Origin: Xylocopilactobacillus apicola
GTDB taxonomy: Bacteria > Bacillota > Bacilli > Lactobacillales > Lactobacillaceae
Length of the DNA stretch: 64,000 bases
Assembly (NCBI RefSeq): GCF_033095985.1
Contig: NZ_AP026802.1
Span: 1,922,001 to 1,986,000 of the forward strand
Reading direction: 5' to 3'
Shown here: positions 1 to 7,036 of the stretch, piece by piece
Layout of the letters: each line of letters begins with the position of its first letter
How positions within the stretch are numbered: position 1 is the first letter of the stretch
Made by a program: the position numbers and the translations under genes
The notes under the pieces: generated by a model
Seen by the model: the letters and a program-made list of their open reading frames with translations, nothing else
Told to the model about the DNA's origin: nothing
Database searches by the model: none

Positions 1-98
1 ACGCTGGCGAATTTCTGAGTCACCAAAGCCAACTTTTGATCAATAAGCACCAGATCATTTACCGCCTTCAAGTTGGTTCTTTTATAATTGTTTGCCAT
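1..98 (-). CDS. hypothetical protein, 5' part only
   Basis: The first 32 codons of a minus-strand gene are visible; the rest lies beyond the window edge. The start is ATG at 98-96, preceded by an AAAAGGAG ribosome binding site about 11 bases upstream. The visible N-terminus (MANNYKRTNLKAVNDLVLID) is polar, with no signal peptide. It is weakly reminiscent of the N-terminus of the 129-residue proteins at 729 and 4199 (N-x-YK-x-x-L-x-AVN), which would fit another member of the immunity cassette, but the match is too short to be sure. It follows the TipC-like gene at 115-732 with a 16-base gap, so it probably belongs to the same transcript. Confidence 0.6.
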   Translation of the reverse strand, partial: MANNYKRTNLKAVNDLVLIDQKLALVTQKFAS

Positions 99-114
99 TT
101 TACTTAACTCCTTT

Positions 115-732
115 TCATTTATAATCTGCCCACTGGGTCTCAATCTTCAAGTGACCCAGCTTCTCTGGGCTAAACCTGCTTGGGTACACCAAGCACCAAT
201 CTTCCAAAAGTGTTTTCTTCATCCCCAATTCGTACCAATAATCCAGCTGTTCTTTGGAAATATGATATTTATCGATCAGAGTTTTAACTTTTTTGGGATC
301 TTCTATAGATTCATCTTGATCAGATTTAACAAAATATATTTCTTTTTTTAATTCTTTGCGTTTTAAGTTATATCTGCTTGAAAGATATAGAATGGTTCTT
401 GAATCAATTCTATAGGTAATATCTATAACCAATTTTTTTTTACTTGGATCATTAACGATATAAAGAGAGTTCATAGTAGGGGGTAAATATTTTTTATCAT
501 ACCCTTCTGAAACATTTACATAGTTATCTTCCTGAAAAGATATCGGTTTTGTCCTAGAAATTCCTTTAATATTACCCAAATGCGATCTGCGATCAAGAAG
601 TTCGCCCGTCGCTTCTTTGCTGTCATAATAAATCTCATCATAAATATTTTGAACTTTGACTACCTTATAGCTAAAGAATAGAAGAATAATCGTAACAATC
701 ACTGACCAAATATTAATCGTTCTCTTTTTCAT
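115..732 (-). CDS. TipC-like membrane-anchored immunity protein, copy 1
   Basis: This 205-residue protein has a single N-terminal membrane segment (about residues 9-25) and no cleavage site, so the rest should face the cell exterior. Conserved marks shared by all six copies in this window are NIYDEIYYDS just after the membrane segment, LGNIKGIS near residue 55, and a C-terminal block LEDWC..YPSRFSPEKLGH(L/V)KIETQW. The C-terminal SRFS..DLG-like signature and topology recall TipC, the extracytoplasmic immunity protein against the T7SS lipid II phosphatase TelC of Streptococcus intermedius. The family assignment is from memory of the motif and is not certain. The gene overlaps the stop of the upstream 129-residue gene by 4 bases (ATGA), so the two are probably translationally coupled. 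No TelC-like toxin is visible next to it, so it looks like an orphan immunity gene. Confidence 0.7.
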   Translation of the reverse strand: MKKRTINIWSVIVTIILLFFSYKVVKVQNIYDEIYYDSKEATGELLDRRSHLGNIKGISRTKPISFQEDNYVNVSEGYDKKYLPPTMNSLYIVNDPSKKKLVIDITYRIDSRTILYLSSRYNLKRKELKKEIYFVKSDQDESIEDPKKVKTLIDKYHISKEQLDYWYELGMKKTLLEDWCLVYPSRFSPEKLGHLKIETQWADYK

Positions 733-1118
733 TTGTTCTCATGTATCATATCGTTTTTATTTTGTCTAAGGCTTTCTAGAAATCTCCACGAATCTGGATA
801 ATTAGCTTTAAGTTGTTTTAAAAGCTCTTGTTCTGATAGAGGGCTAAATGACTCTTGATAATTTGGATTTATATAACTTCCTCGATGCTTATCACCTCGA
901 ATATTCATGAATTCATACTCATAAACCATCTTCTCAACAACTTTCTTCACTTCTTCAAAATCCATATTTTCCTTAAATTTATTCGCCCGATTTATCTTAT
1001 TAGCCTTGAGATCTTGATAATAATTATTTGAGGCATGCAGAAAATCAAAATCAAGATCTTCCATCGCCCTGGTAATGTTAACTGCATCGAGATCTGCTTT
1101 ATAATCATCATTGCGCAT
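729..1118 (-). CDS. 129-residue soluble partner of TipC-like gene, copy 1
   Basis: Family not recognised. The protein is soluble, acidic to neutral and probably mostly helical, with no signal peptide or membrane segment. The N-terminal half (ITRAMEDLDFDFLHASNNYY) and the C-terminal tail (NYPDSW(R/K)FLESLRQNK) are nearly identical in the copy at 4199-4588. The C-terminal third alone survives as fragments at 2347 and 5823. Every version, intact or fragmentary, sits immediately upstream of a TipC-like gene and overlaps its start codon by 4 bases. This constant pairing suggests a function linked to the anchored protein, for example a cytosolic companion, but no activity can be named. Confidence 0.75.
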   Translation of the reverse strand: MRNDDYKADLDAVNITRAMEDLDFDFLHASNNYYQDLKANKINRANKFKENMDFEEVKKVVEKMVYEYEFMNIRGDKHRGSYINPNYQESFSPLSEQELLKQLKANYPDSWRFLESLRQNKNDMIHENK

Positions 1119-1124
1119 AATATT

Positions 1125-1742
1125 TCATTTATAATCTGCCCACTGGGTCTCAATCTTCACGTGACCCAGCTTCTCTGGACTAAACCTGCTTGGGTACACC
1201 GAACACCAATCTTCCAAAAGTGTTTTGGTCATCCCCAATTCGTACCAATAATCCAGCTGTTCTTTGGAAATATAATACTTATCGATCAGAGTTTTAACTT
1301 TTTTGGGATTATCTATTATTCCCTCTTGTCGTGAATCGATAAAATAAATCCCTTTTTTTAACAATTTTTGTTTTGGATCATAATTGTTTTTAAGGCAAAT
1401 TGTGACAAAGTAATTTATCTCGTAAGAATTATATATAAATAATGTTTTGTCTACATCATCATTAGTGATGTTCAAGGAATGCATTGTCGAAGGCAAATAT
1501 TTAGTTTCATAGCTTTCGGTAACAATAACTTCATCGCCCTCGTGTACCCATGATGTTTTCGAACGAGATATCCCCTTTATATTCCCCAAAGTTGACCTCC
1601 GACTAAAGATTTCTCCTGTGGCGCCTCTACTATCATAATAAATTTCGTCATAAATATTTTGAAATTTTACACTTTTATAAATGATGTACAGAAGGGGAAT
1701 TGCCACAATTATTGACAAAATAATGATTGCTTTCTTCCTCAT
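1125..1742 (-). CDS. TipC-like membrane-anchored immunity protein, copy 2
   Basis: This 205-residue paralog of the 115-732 protein has a membrane segment at about residues 6-22. The N-terminal 60 and C-terminal 70 residues are close to the other copies, while the central part (about residues 62-130) diverges strongly. That pattern is expected if the middle contacts the cognate toxin. It follows the TipC-like gene at 1739-2350 with a 4-base overlap and precedes the 129-residue gene by 6 bases. The family call rests on the shared topology and the YPSRFSPEKLGHVKIETQW tail. Confidence 0.7.
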   Translation of the reverse strand: MRKKAIIILSIIVAIPLLYIIYKSVKFQNIYDEIYYDSRGATGEIFSRRSTLGNIKGISRSKTSWVHEGDEVIVTESYETKYLPSTMHSLNITNDDVDKTLFIYNSYEINYFVTICLKNNYDPKQKLLKKGIYFIDSRQEGIIDNPKKVKTLIDKYYISKEQLDYWYELGMTKTLLEDWCSVYPSRFSPEKLGHVKIETQWADYK

Positions 1743-2350
1743 TTATAATCTGCCCACTGAGTCTCAATCTTCACGTGACCCAGCTTCTCTGGACTAAACC
1801 TGCTTGGGTACACCGAGCACCAATCTTCCAAAAGTGTTCTAGTCATTCCTAATTCGTACCAATAATCCAGCTGTTCTTTAGAAATATGATACTTATCGAT
1901 CAAAGATTTAACTTTTTTGGGATTATCTATTATTCCCTCTTGTCGTGAATCGATAAAATAAATTCCTTTTTTTAACAATTTTCGTTTGGGATTATAATCG
2001 CTTTCAAGGCAAATTATGATATTATAATTTATATTGTAAGAATTATATATAGATATTGTTTTGTCATCATTAGAAATACTTAACGAATTCATTGTCGAGG
2101 GTAAATATTTAGTTTCATATCTTTCGGTAACAATCGAATTACTATAATCATGACCCCCTGTTGTTCTCGTTCCCGAAATCCCCTTTATATTCCCCAAAGT
2201 TGACCTTCGACTAAAGATTTCTCCCGTGGCACCTCTGCTATCATAGTAAATTTCGTCGTAAATATTTTGAAACTTTACACTTTTATAAATGATGAACAAT
2301 AAAGGAACTGCAACGATAATTGACCAAGTAATAGCCGTTTTCTTTTTCAT
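1739..2350 (-). CDS. TipC-like membrane-anchored immunity protein, copy 3
   Basis: At 203 residues this is two residues shorter than its siblings, which accounts for the 6-base change in the period of the tandem duplication (3470 versus 3476 bases). The membrane segment lies at about residues 9-22. The central variable part differs from copies 1 and 2 but resembles the copy at 4595-5212. The start codon overlaps the stop of the fragmentary 129-residue gene (2347-2478), so the coupling signal survives although the upstream gene is broken. Confidence 0.7.
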   Translation of the reverse strand: MKKKTAITWSIIVAVPLLFIIYKSVKFQNIYDEIYYDSRGATGEIFSRRSTLGNIKGISGTRTTGGHDYSNSIVTERYETKYLPSTMNSLSISNDDKTISIYNSYNINYNIIICLESDYNPKRKLLKKGIYFIDSRQEGIIDNPKKVKSLIDKYHISKEQLDYWYELGMTRTLLEDWCSVYPSRFSPEKLGHVKIETQWADYK

Positions 2351-2478
2351 TTGTTCTCGCTTATCATATTGTTTCGATTTTGTCTAAGACTTTCCAAGAA
2401 TTTCCACGAATCTGGATAATTAGTTTTAAGTTGTTTTAAAAGATCTTGTTCTGATAGAGGGCTAAATGCCTCTTTCAA
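2347..2478 (-). pseudogene. 3' fragment of the 129-residue partner gene
   Basis: Only the last ~40 codons of the 129-residue gene family are present here (from SPLSEQDLLKQLK to the stop). They follow the stop of the DUF4176 gene after a 40-base spacer. No convincing ribosome binding site or ATG is in frame. A longer frame that could be drawn upstream runs antiphase through the DUF4176 gene and is spurious. The same fragment lies at 5823 in the second cassette copy, so the truncation predates the tandem duplication. Confidence 0.75.
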
Positions 2479-2518
2479 CAAATTTTCAACAGTAACCTGC
2501 GTTACACATTCCCTGTAG

Positions 2519-2815
2519 TTACAGAGCATCCGGCACCCCTTTTTTAATCTTACCAGCGTTTTCCTCAACCCATTTCTCGTACATGATCTCAAACCTTTGT
2601 CCATCATCATCTTTGTAACCCTCATGAACCACTTCATCAACGTCTTCGTCGTTAAAGTAATATACTTGTTCAGGATCTAAGCCTGATGGATACAACGCAC
2701 CTGTATAATCGAAATACACTTTCTCCCCACCTTGATCAATGATTGGTCCCCAATTAAGAATCATCACCTTCTGATTTCCGTTTGTGAGATACACTACACT
2801 TCCAATTGCTAACAT
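2519..2815 (-). CDS. DUF4176 protein, copy 1
   Basis: This 98-residue soluble protein has the DUF4176 pattern: LAIGSVVYL..GNQKVMI..G near the start, then FDYTGALYPSGLDPE, then FN.EDVDEVVHEGYKDD. DUF4176 proteins recur in T7SSb effector loci of Firmicutes, and their role is unknown to me. The gene starts 2 bases before the stop of the DUF443-like membrane gene (2817-3560), directly downstream in the operon. The same order membrane protein then DUF4176 recurs at 6293/5995 and 43626/43349, and as a fusion at 39710. That argues for a joint role with the membrane immunity proteins. Confidence 0.85.
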   Translation of the reverse strand: MLAIGSVVYLTNGNQKVMILNWGPIIDQGGEKVYFDYTGALYPSGLDPEQVYYFNDEDVDEVVHEGYKDDDGQRFEIMYEKWVEENAGKIKKGVPDAL

Positions 2816-2816
2816 C

Positions 2817-3560
2817 TTAAAGTTCTCCTTTTTCTAAAATTGTATATTTTTTATTTTTATGAGCTGGTATAAAAAACAAAAAACGACCTAAAAAGATTAC
2901 GCAGTACATATATATAACAAAAAAAATAAGGTCCCCAAAATTAGACCTAATTACGCCAAAAATAAATATCCCCATAACAAAAAGTACTCCAGCAACTAAA
3001 CTCTGAAGAAATGGAGGGATCTTGTAAAACCACCTAATATAAAATTTACTTTCAGCGGCATCTTTGGCATTTAATTCCTTGTAGTTCGTTTGTTTCAGGA
3101 TTAAATATTCATCTTTGGCAACTGGTAATTGGTATTGCTTTAAACTCGCCAATATAAAAATCAATACCAAAGAAATCACCAACAAAATCATAATTATCAA
3201 TTTCCAGTTGCTTCTGATCCTTGGATCATAGGTTAAATAAGAAATATTCAGTGACTTTGGAAAACAGAAAATATTAATCATATATAAAATACCAATTACA
3301 CCTTCAATTAGTCGTGCGCGTTGTTCAATTTTATAGTAGTCCTTAATTACCGGAATTTGTTCTCGACAATGCGTAACGTCGTAAGCCTTCCACTGAAGAG
3401 AATTTTTATAATAAAAAGTCCCCATAAAATAATTACGCAAATCCCGTGGATTCGAATAATCTAGGATATAATCTTTATCTTTCACATGGATCAATCGATA
3501 CCTAATATCAATCCGCTCATATTCTTTAACACTAAAACTGCTATGCGTATTCTTTACCAA
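2817..3560 (-). CDS. polytopic membrane protein, DUF443-like putative immunity, copy 1
   Basis: This 247-residue protein has four clear membrane segments at about 86-103, 119-139, 186-204 and 210-231. Its N-terminal cytosolic part (YRLIHVKDKDYILDYSNPRD) recalls DUF443 proteins such as TsaI, the immunity protein of the staphylococcal membrane-depolarising T7SS toxin TspA. The resemblance is suggestive only. The start is TTG at 3560, with AAAAGGGG as ribosome binding site; both lie inside a leftover tail of an LXG toxin gene (3554-3577). In the second copy (6293-7036) the full LXG toxin A precedes it, which supports a toxin-immunity relation. Confidence 0.7.
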   Translation of the reverse strand: MVKNTHSSFSVKEYERIDIRYRLIHVKDKDYILDYSNPRDLRNYFMGTFYYKNSLQWKAYDVTHCREQIPVIKDYYKIEQRARLIEGVIGILYMINIFCFPKSLNISYLTYDPRIRSNWKLIIMILLVISLVLIFILASLKQYQLPVAKDEYLILKQTNYKELNAKDAAESKFYIRWFYKIPPFLQSLVAGVLFVMGIFIFGVIRSNFGDLIFFVIYMYCVIFLGRFLFFIPAHKNKKYTILEKGEL

Positions 3561-3577
3561 CTAAATGCCCCTTTTAA
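3554..3577 (-). pseudogene. 3' stub of an LXG toxin gene
   Basis: The last seven codons plus stop of LXG toxin A (LKGAFSW) are repeated here without the rest of the gene, immediately after 7 bases of TipC downstream sequence. The stub contains the AAAAGGGG ribosome binding site and overlaps the TTG start of the downstream membrane gene. Its retention is therefore probably needed for immunity expression. It marks the breakpoint of the cassette duplication or of a later toxin deletion. Confidence 0.8.
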
Positions 3578-3584
3578 CGATATT

Positions 3585-4202
3585 TCATTTATAATCTGCC
3601 CACTGGGTTTCGATCTTCACGTGACCCAGCTTCTCTGGACTAAACCTGCTTGGGTACACCGAGCACCAATCTTCCAAAAGTGTTTTGGTCATTCCTAATT
3701 CGTACCAATAATCCAGCTGTTCTTTAGAAATATGATACTTATCGATCAGAGATTTAACTTTTTTGGGATCTTTTATAGATCCATCTTGATCTGATGCAAC
3801 ATAATAGATATCTTTTTTTAATTCTTTTCCTTTTGCGTTATAGCTGCTTGAAAGATATAAAACGGTCTTTGAGTCAAGTCTATAGGTAATATCTATAAAC
3901 AATTTTTTTTTATTTGATTCATTAACGACGTAAAGTGAATTTATTTTCGAAGGCAAATAACTAGCTCCATATCTTTCGGTAACAATAACTTCATCTCCCT
4001 CGTGAATTGATGATGTTTTCGTTCCCGAAATCCCCTTTATATTCCCCAAAGTTGACCTTCTACTAAAGATTTCTCCTGTGGCACCTGCACTATCATAGTA
4101 AATTTCGTCGTAAATATTTTGAAACTTTACACTTTTATAAATGATGAACAATAAAGGAACTGCAACGATAATTGACCAAGTAATAGCCGTTTTCTTTTTC
4201 AT
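3585..4202 (-). CDS. TipC-like membrane-anchored immunity protein, copy 4
   Basis: This 205-residue protein corresponds to copy 1 (115-732) in the second cassette. Its N-terminal 65 residues are like copy 3 at 1739, but its centre (YVVNESNKKKLFIDITYR) is like copy 1. It is therefore a mosaic, pointing to gene conversion among the paralogs. The start overlaps the stop of the 129-residue gene 4199-4588 by 4 bases. Confidence 0.7.
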   Translation of the reverse strand: MKKKTAITWSIIVAVPLLFIIYKSVKFQNIYDEIYYDSAGATGEIFSRRSTLGNIKGISGTKTSSIHEGDEVIVTERYGASYLPSKINSLYVVNESNKKKLFIDITYRLDSKTVLYLSSSYNAKGKELKKDIYYVASDQDGSIKDPKKVKSLIDKYHISKEQLDYWYELGMTKTLLEDWCSVYPSRFSPEKLGHVKIETQWADYK

Positions 4203-4588
4203 TTATTCTCGCTTATCATCTCGTTTTTATTTTGTCTAAGACTTTCCAGAAACTTCCAAGAATCTGGATAGTTATTTTTGATATATTTTAACTTTTCTTG
4301 ATCCGTCAATGGACGAAACGATTCTTGAGATTTAGGGGTAATTTTATTCCCTAAATATTTCTTCCCAAGAATATTTGTAATCTCATACTTGGGAGCCATT
4401 CTCTCAACAACTTTCTTCACTTCTTCAAAATCCATATTTTCCTTAAATTTATTCGCCCGATTTATCTTATTATCCTTGAGATCTTGATAATAATTATTTG
4501 AAGCATGCAGAAAATCAAAATCAAGATCTTCCATCGCCCTAGTAATGTTAACGACATCGAGATCTGCTTTATAATCATCATTGCCCAT
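4199..4588 (-). CDS. 129-residue soluble partner of TipC-like gene, copy 2
   Basis: This counterpart of 729-1118 is almost identical up to residue 60. It then diverges (residues 62-95) and is conserved again from about residue 104 to the end. Like the TipC-like proteins it has a variable middle between conserved ends. It is translationally coupled to the TipC-like gene 3585-4202 by a 4-base overlap. No known domain was recognised. Confidence 0.75.
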   Translation of the reverse strand: MGNDDYKADLDVVNITRAMEDLDFDFLHASNNYYQDLKDNKINRANKFKENMDFEEVKKVVERMAPKYEITNILGKKYLGNKITPKSQESFRPLTDQEKLKYIKNNYPDSWKFLESLRQNKNEMISENK

Positions 4589-4594
4589 AATATT

Positions 4595-5212
4595 TCATTT
4601 ATAATCTGCCCACTGGGTCTCAATCTTCACGTGACCCAGCTTCTCTGGACTAAACCTGCTTGGGTACACCGAGCACCAATCTTCCAAAAGTGTTCTAGTC
4701 ATTCCTAATTCGTACCAATAATCTAGCCGTTCTTTGGAAATATGATACTTATCGATCAAAGATTTAACTTTTTTGGGATTATCTATTATTCCCTCTTGTC
4801 GTGAATCGATAAAATAAATCCCTTTTTTTAACAATTTTTGTTTTGGATCATAATTGTTTTTAAGGCAAATTGTGACAAAGTAATTTATCTCGTATGAATT
4901 ATATATAGATAATCTTTTTTTAAAACTGTTATTAGAAATGCTCAATGAATCCATTACTGGGGGTAAATATTTAGTTTCATATCTTTCGGTAACAATAACT
5001 TCATCATCCTCGTGAATTGATGTTGTTCTCGTTCCCGAAATCCCCTTTATATTCCCCAAAGTTGACCTTCGACTAAAGATTTCCCCTGTAGCACCTCTGC
5101 TATCATAATAAATTTCGTCGTAAATATTTTGAAATTTTACACTTTTATAAATGATGTACAGAAGGGGGATTGCCACAATTATTGACAAAATAATGATTGC
5201 TTTCTTCCTCAT
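4595..5212 (-). CDS. TipC-like membrane-anchored immunity protein, copy 5
   Basis: This 205-residue protein is the positional equivalent of 1125-1742 and closely resembles it outside residues 60-100. It carries the N-terminal membrane anchor and the conserved C-terminal YPSRFSPEKLGHVKIETQW block. It follows 5209-5826 with a 4-base overlap and precedes the 129-residue gene by 6 bases. Confidence 0.7.
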   Translation of the reverse strand: MRKKAIIILSIIVAIPLLYIIYKSVKFQNIYDEIYYDSRGATGEIFSRRSTLGNIKGISGTRTTSIHEDDEVIVTERYETKYLPPVMDSLSISNNSFKKRLSIYNSYEINYFVTICLKNNYDPKQKLLKKGIYFIDSRQEGIIDNPKKVKSLIDKYHISKERLDYWYELGMTRTLLEDWCSVYPSRFSPEKLGHVKIETQWADYK

Positions 5213-5826
5213 TTATAATCTGCCCACTGAGTCTCAATCTTCACGTGACCCAGCTTCTCTGGGCTAAACCTGCTTGGGTACACCGAGCACCAATCTTTTA
5301 AAAGTGTTTTCTTCATCCCCAATTCGTACCAATAATCCAACTGTTCTTTGGAAATATGATATTTATCGATCAGAGATTTAACTTTTTTGTGATTATCTAT
5401 TATTCCCTCTTGTCGTGAATCGATAAAATAAATTCCTTTTTTTAACAATTTTCGTTTGGCGTTATAATTGCTTTCAAGGCAAATTGTGACAAAATAATTT
5501 ATCTCGTATGAATTATATATAAATAATTTTTTTCTAAAACCGTCATTAGAAATGCTCAATGAATCCATTACTGAGGGTAAATATTTAGTTTCATATCTTT
5601 CAGTAATCATCACTTGATCGTTACTGTAATTTGCCGTTGTTTTCGATCTTGAAATCCCTTTAATATTGCCCAAATGCGATCTGCGATCAAGAAGTTCACC
5701 TGTCGCTTCTTTGCTGTCATAATAAATCTCATCATAAATATTTTGAACTTTGACTACCTTATAGCTAAAGAATAGAAGAATAATCGTAACAACCATTGAC
5801 CAAATATTAATCGTTCTCTTTTTCAT
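5209..5826 (-). CDS. TipC-like membrane-anchored immunity protein, copy 6
   Basis: This 205-residue protein has an N-terminus (MKKRTINIWS, SKEATGELLDRRSHLGNIKG) that matches copy 1 rather than its positional partner 1739-2350. Its centre matches copies 2 and 5. This is another mosaic, indicating recombination between copies. The start codon overlaps the stop of the fragmentary 129-residue gene at 5823. Confidence 0.7.
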   Translation of the reverse strand: MKKRTINIWSMVVTIILLFFSYKVVKVQNIYDEIYYDSKEATGELLDRRSHLGNIKGISRSKTTANYSNDQVMITERYETKYLPSVMDSLSISNDGFRKKLFIYNSYEINYFVTICLESNYNAKRKLLKKGIYFIDSRQEGIIDNHKKVKSLIDKYHISKEQLDYWYELGMKKTLLKDWCSVYPSRFSPEKLGHVKIETQWADYK

Positions 5827-5954
5827 TTGTTCTCATGTATCATATCGTTTTTATTTTGTCTAAGACTTTCCAAGAATTTCCACGAATCTGGATAATTAGT
5901 TTTAAGTTGTTTTAAAAGCTCTTGTTCTGATAGAGGGCTAAATGCCCCTTTCAA
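5823..5954 (-). pseudogene. 3' fragment of the 129-residue partner gene, second copy
   Basis: This is the duplicate of the fragment at 2347-2478, exactly 3476 bases away, with the same truncated start and the intact tail ending NDMIHENK. It is coupled by a 4-base overlap to the TipC-like gene 5209-5826. There is no independent ribosome binding site. Confidence 0.75.
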
Positions 5955-5994
5955 CAAATTTTCAACAGTAGCCTGCGTTACACATTCCCTGTAG

Positions 5995-6291
5995 TTACAG
6001 AGCATCCGGCACCCCTTTTTTAATCTTACCAGCGTTTTCCTCAACCCATTTCTCGTACATGATCTCAAGCCTTTGTCCATCATCATCTTTGTAACCTTCA
6101 TAAACCACTTCATCAACATCTTCGTCGTTAAAGTAATATACTTGTTCAGGATCTAAGCCTGATGGATACAATGCACCGGTATAATCGAAATACACTTTCT
6201 CCCCACCTTGATCAATGATTGGTCCCCAATTAAGAATCATCACCTTCTGATTTCCGTTTACGAGATACACTACACTTCCAATTGCTAACAT
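5995..6291 (-). CDS. DUF4176 protein, copy 2
   Basis: This 98-residue protein is nearly identical to the copy at 2519-2815, with only a few substitutions such as VNGNQ for TNGNQ and VVYEG for VVHEG. It starts 2 bases before the stop codon region of the membrane gene 6293-7036. Near-identity over 3.47 kb of separation shows that the duplication is recent or that the copies are homogenised. Confidence 0.85.
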   Translation of the reverse strand: MLAIGSVVYLVNGNQKVMILNWGPIIDQGGEKVYFDYTGALYPSGLDPEQVYYFNDEDVDEVVYEGYKDDDGQRLEIMYEKWVEENAGKIKKGVPDAL

Positions 6292-6292
6292 C

Positions 6293-7036
6293 TTAAAGTT
6301 CTCCTTTTTCTAAAATTGTATATTTTTTATTTTTATGAGCTGGTATAAAAAACAAAAAACGACCTAAAAAGATTATATAATATATACATATAGTGAATAC
6401 AAATAAGCTTCCGTAACTAGAGCTATTAATGCCTACAAGAACCGGACCTATAATAAGAAATAATCCTGAAATTAACCTCTGAAGAAATGGAGGGATCTTG
6501 TAAAACCACCTAATATAAAATTTACTTTCAGCGGCATCTTTATCATTTAATTCCTTGTAGTTCGTTTGTTTCAGGATTAAATAATTATCTTTGGCAACTG
6601 GTAATTGGTATTGCTTTAAACTCGCCAATATAAAAATCAACACCAAAGAAATCACCAACAAAATCATAATTATCAATTTCCAGTTCCTTCTGATCCTTGG
6701 ATCATAGGTTAAATAAGAAATGTTCAGTGGCTTTGGAAAAAGCAAAATATTAGTGAAATAGAAAATAGCAACTACGCCGTCAATTAGTCGTGCGAGTTGT
6801 TCAATTTTATAGTAATCCTTAATTACCGGAATTTGTTCTCGACAATGCGTAACGTCGTAAGCCTTCCACTGAAGAGAATTTTTATAATAAAAAGTCCCCA
6901 TAAAATAATTACGCAAATCCCGTGGATTCGAATAATCTAGGATATAATCTTTGCCTTTCACATGGATCAATCGATACCTAATATCAATCCGCTCATATTC
7001 TTTAACACTAAAACTGCTACGCGTATTCTTTACCAA
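6293..7036 (-). CDS. polytopic membrane protein, DUF443-like putative immunity to LXG toxin A, copy 2
   Basis: This 247-residue paralog of 2817-3560 has four membrane segments at the same positions. Residues 1-80 and 104-185 are nearly identical between copies. Membrane segments 1, 3 and 4 differ (for example LISGLFLIIGPVLVGI versus LVAGVLFVMGIFIFGV). Diversity is thus concentrated in the membrane helices, as expected if these contact a membrane-inserting toxin. The TTG start at 7036 lies inside the 3' end of LXG toxin A (stop at 7030-7032). Its ribosome binding site AAAAGGGG is in the toxin's last codons, tightly coupling toxin and immunity. Confidence 0.72.
   Translation of the reverse strand: MVKNTRSSFSVKEYERIDIRYRLIHVKGKDYILDYSNPRDLRNYFMGTFYYKNSLQWKAYDVTHCREQIPVIKDYYKIEQLARLIDGVVAIFYFTNILLFPKPLNISYLTYDPRIRRNWKLIIMILLVISLVLIFILASLKQYQLPVAKDNYLILKQTNYKELNDKDAAESKFYIRWFYKIPPFLQRLISGLFLIIGPVLVGINSSSYGSLFVFTICIYYIIFLGRFLFFIPAHKNKKYTILEKGEL

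Larger units (their letters stand above)
115..7036. repeat. tandem duplication of a seven-gene immunity cassette (two ~3.47 kb units)
   Basis: Unit 1 (115-3577) and unit 2 (3585-7053) hold the same seven elements in the same order and strand: TipC-like, 129-residue gene, TipC-like, TipC-like, 129-gene fragment, DUF4176, DUF443-like membrane gene. Start-to-start distances are 3470 bases for the first five gene boundaries and 3476 for the last ones. The 6-base difference comes from the shorter TipC-like gene at 1739. Conservation is patchy: near-identical blocks alternate with divergent gene centres. Confidence 0.92.

Noticed and set aside
1035-1334. Plus-strand frame (and sister frames at 88, 3486, 4505) encoding FIICPLGLNLHVTQLL-like peptides
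   Set aside because: It is the exact antisense of the conserved TipC-like gene ends and recurs only because those are repeated; no ribosome binding site.
2347-2640. Minus-strand 97-codon frame (and its twin at 5823-6119) as a real gene
   Set aside because: Its N-terminal half is an antiphase reading of the DUF4176 gene; only the 3' part is homologous to the 129-residue family, so it is listed as a fragment.
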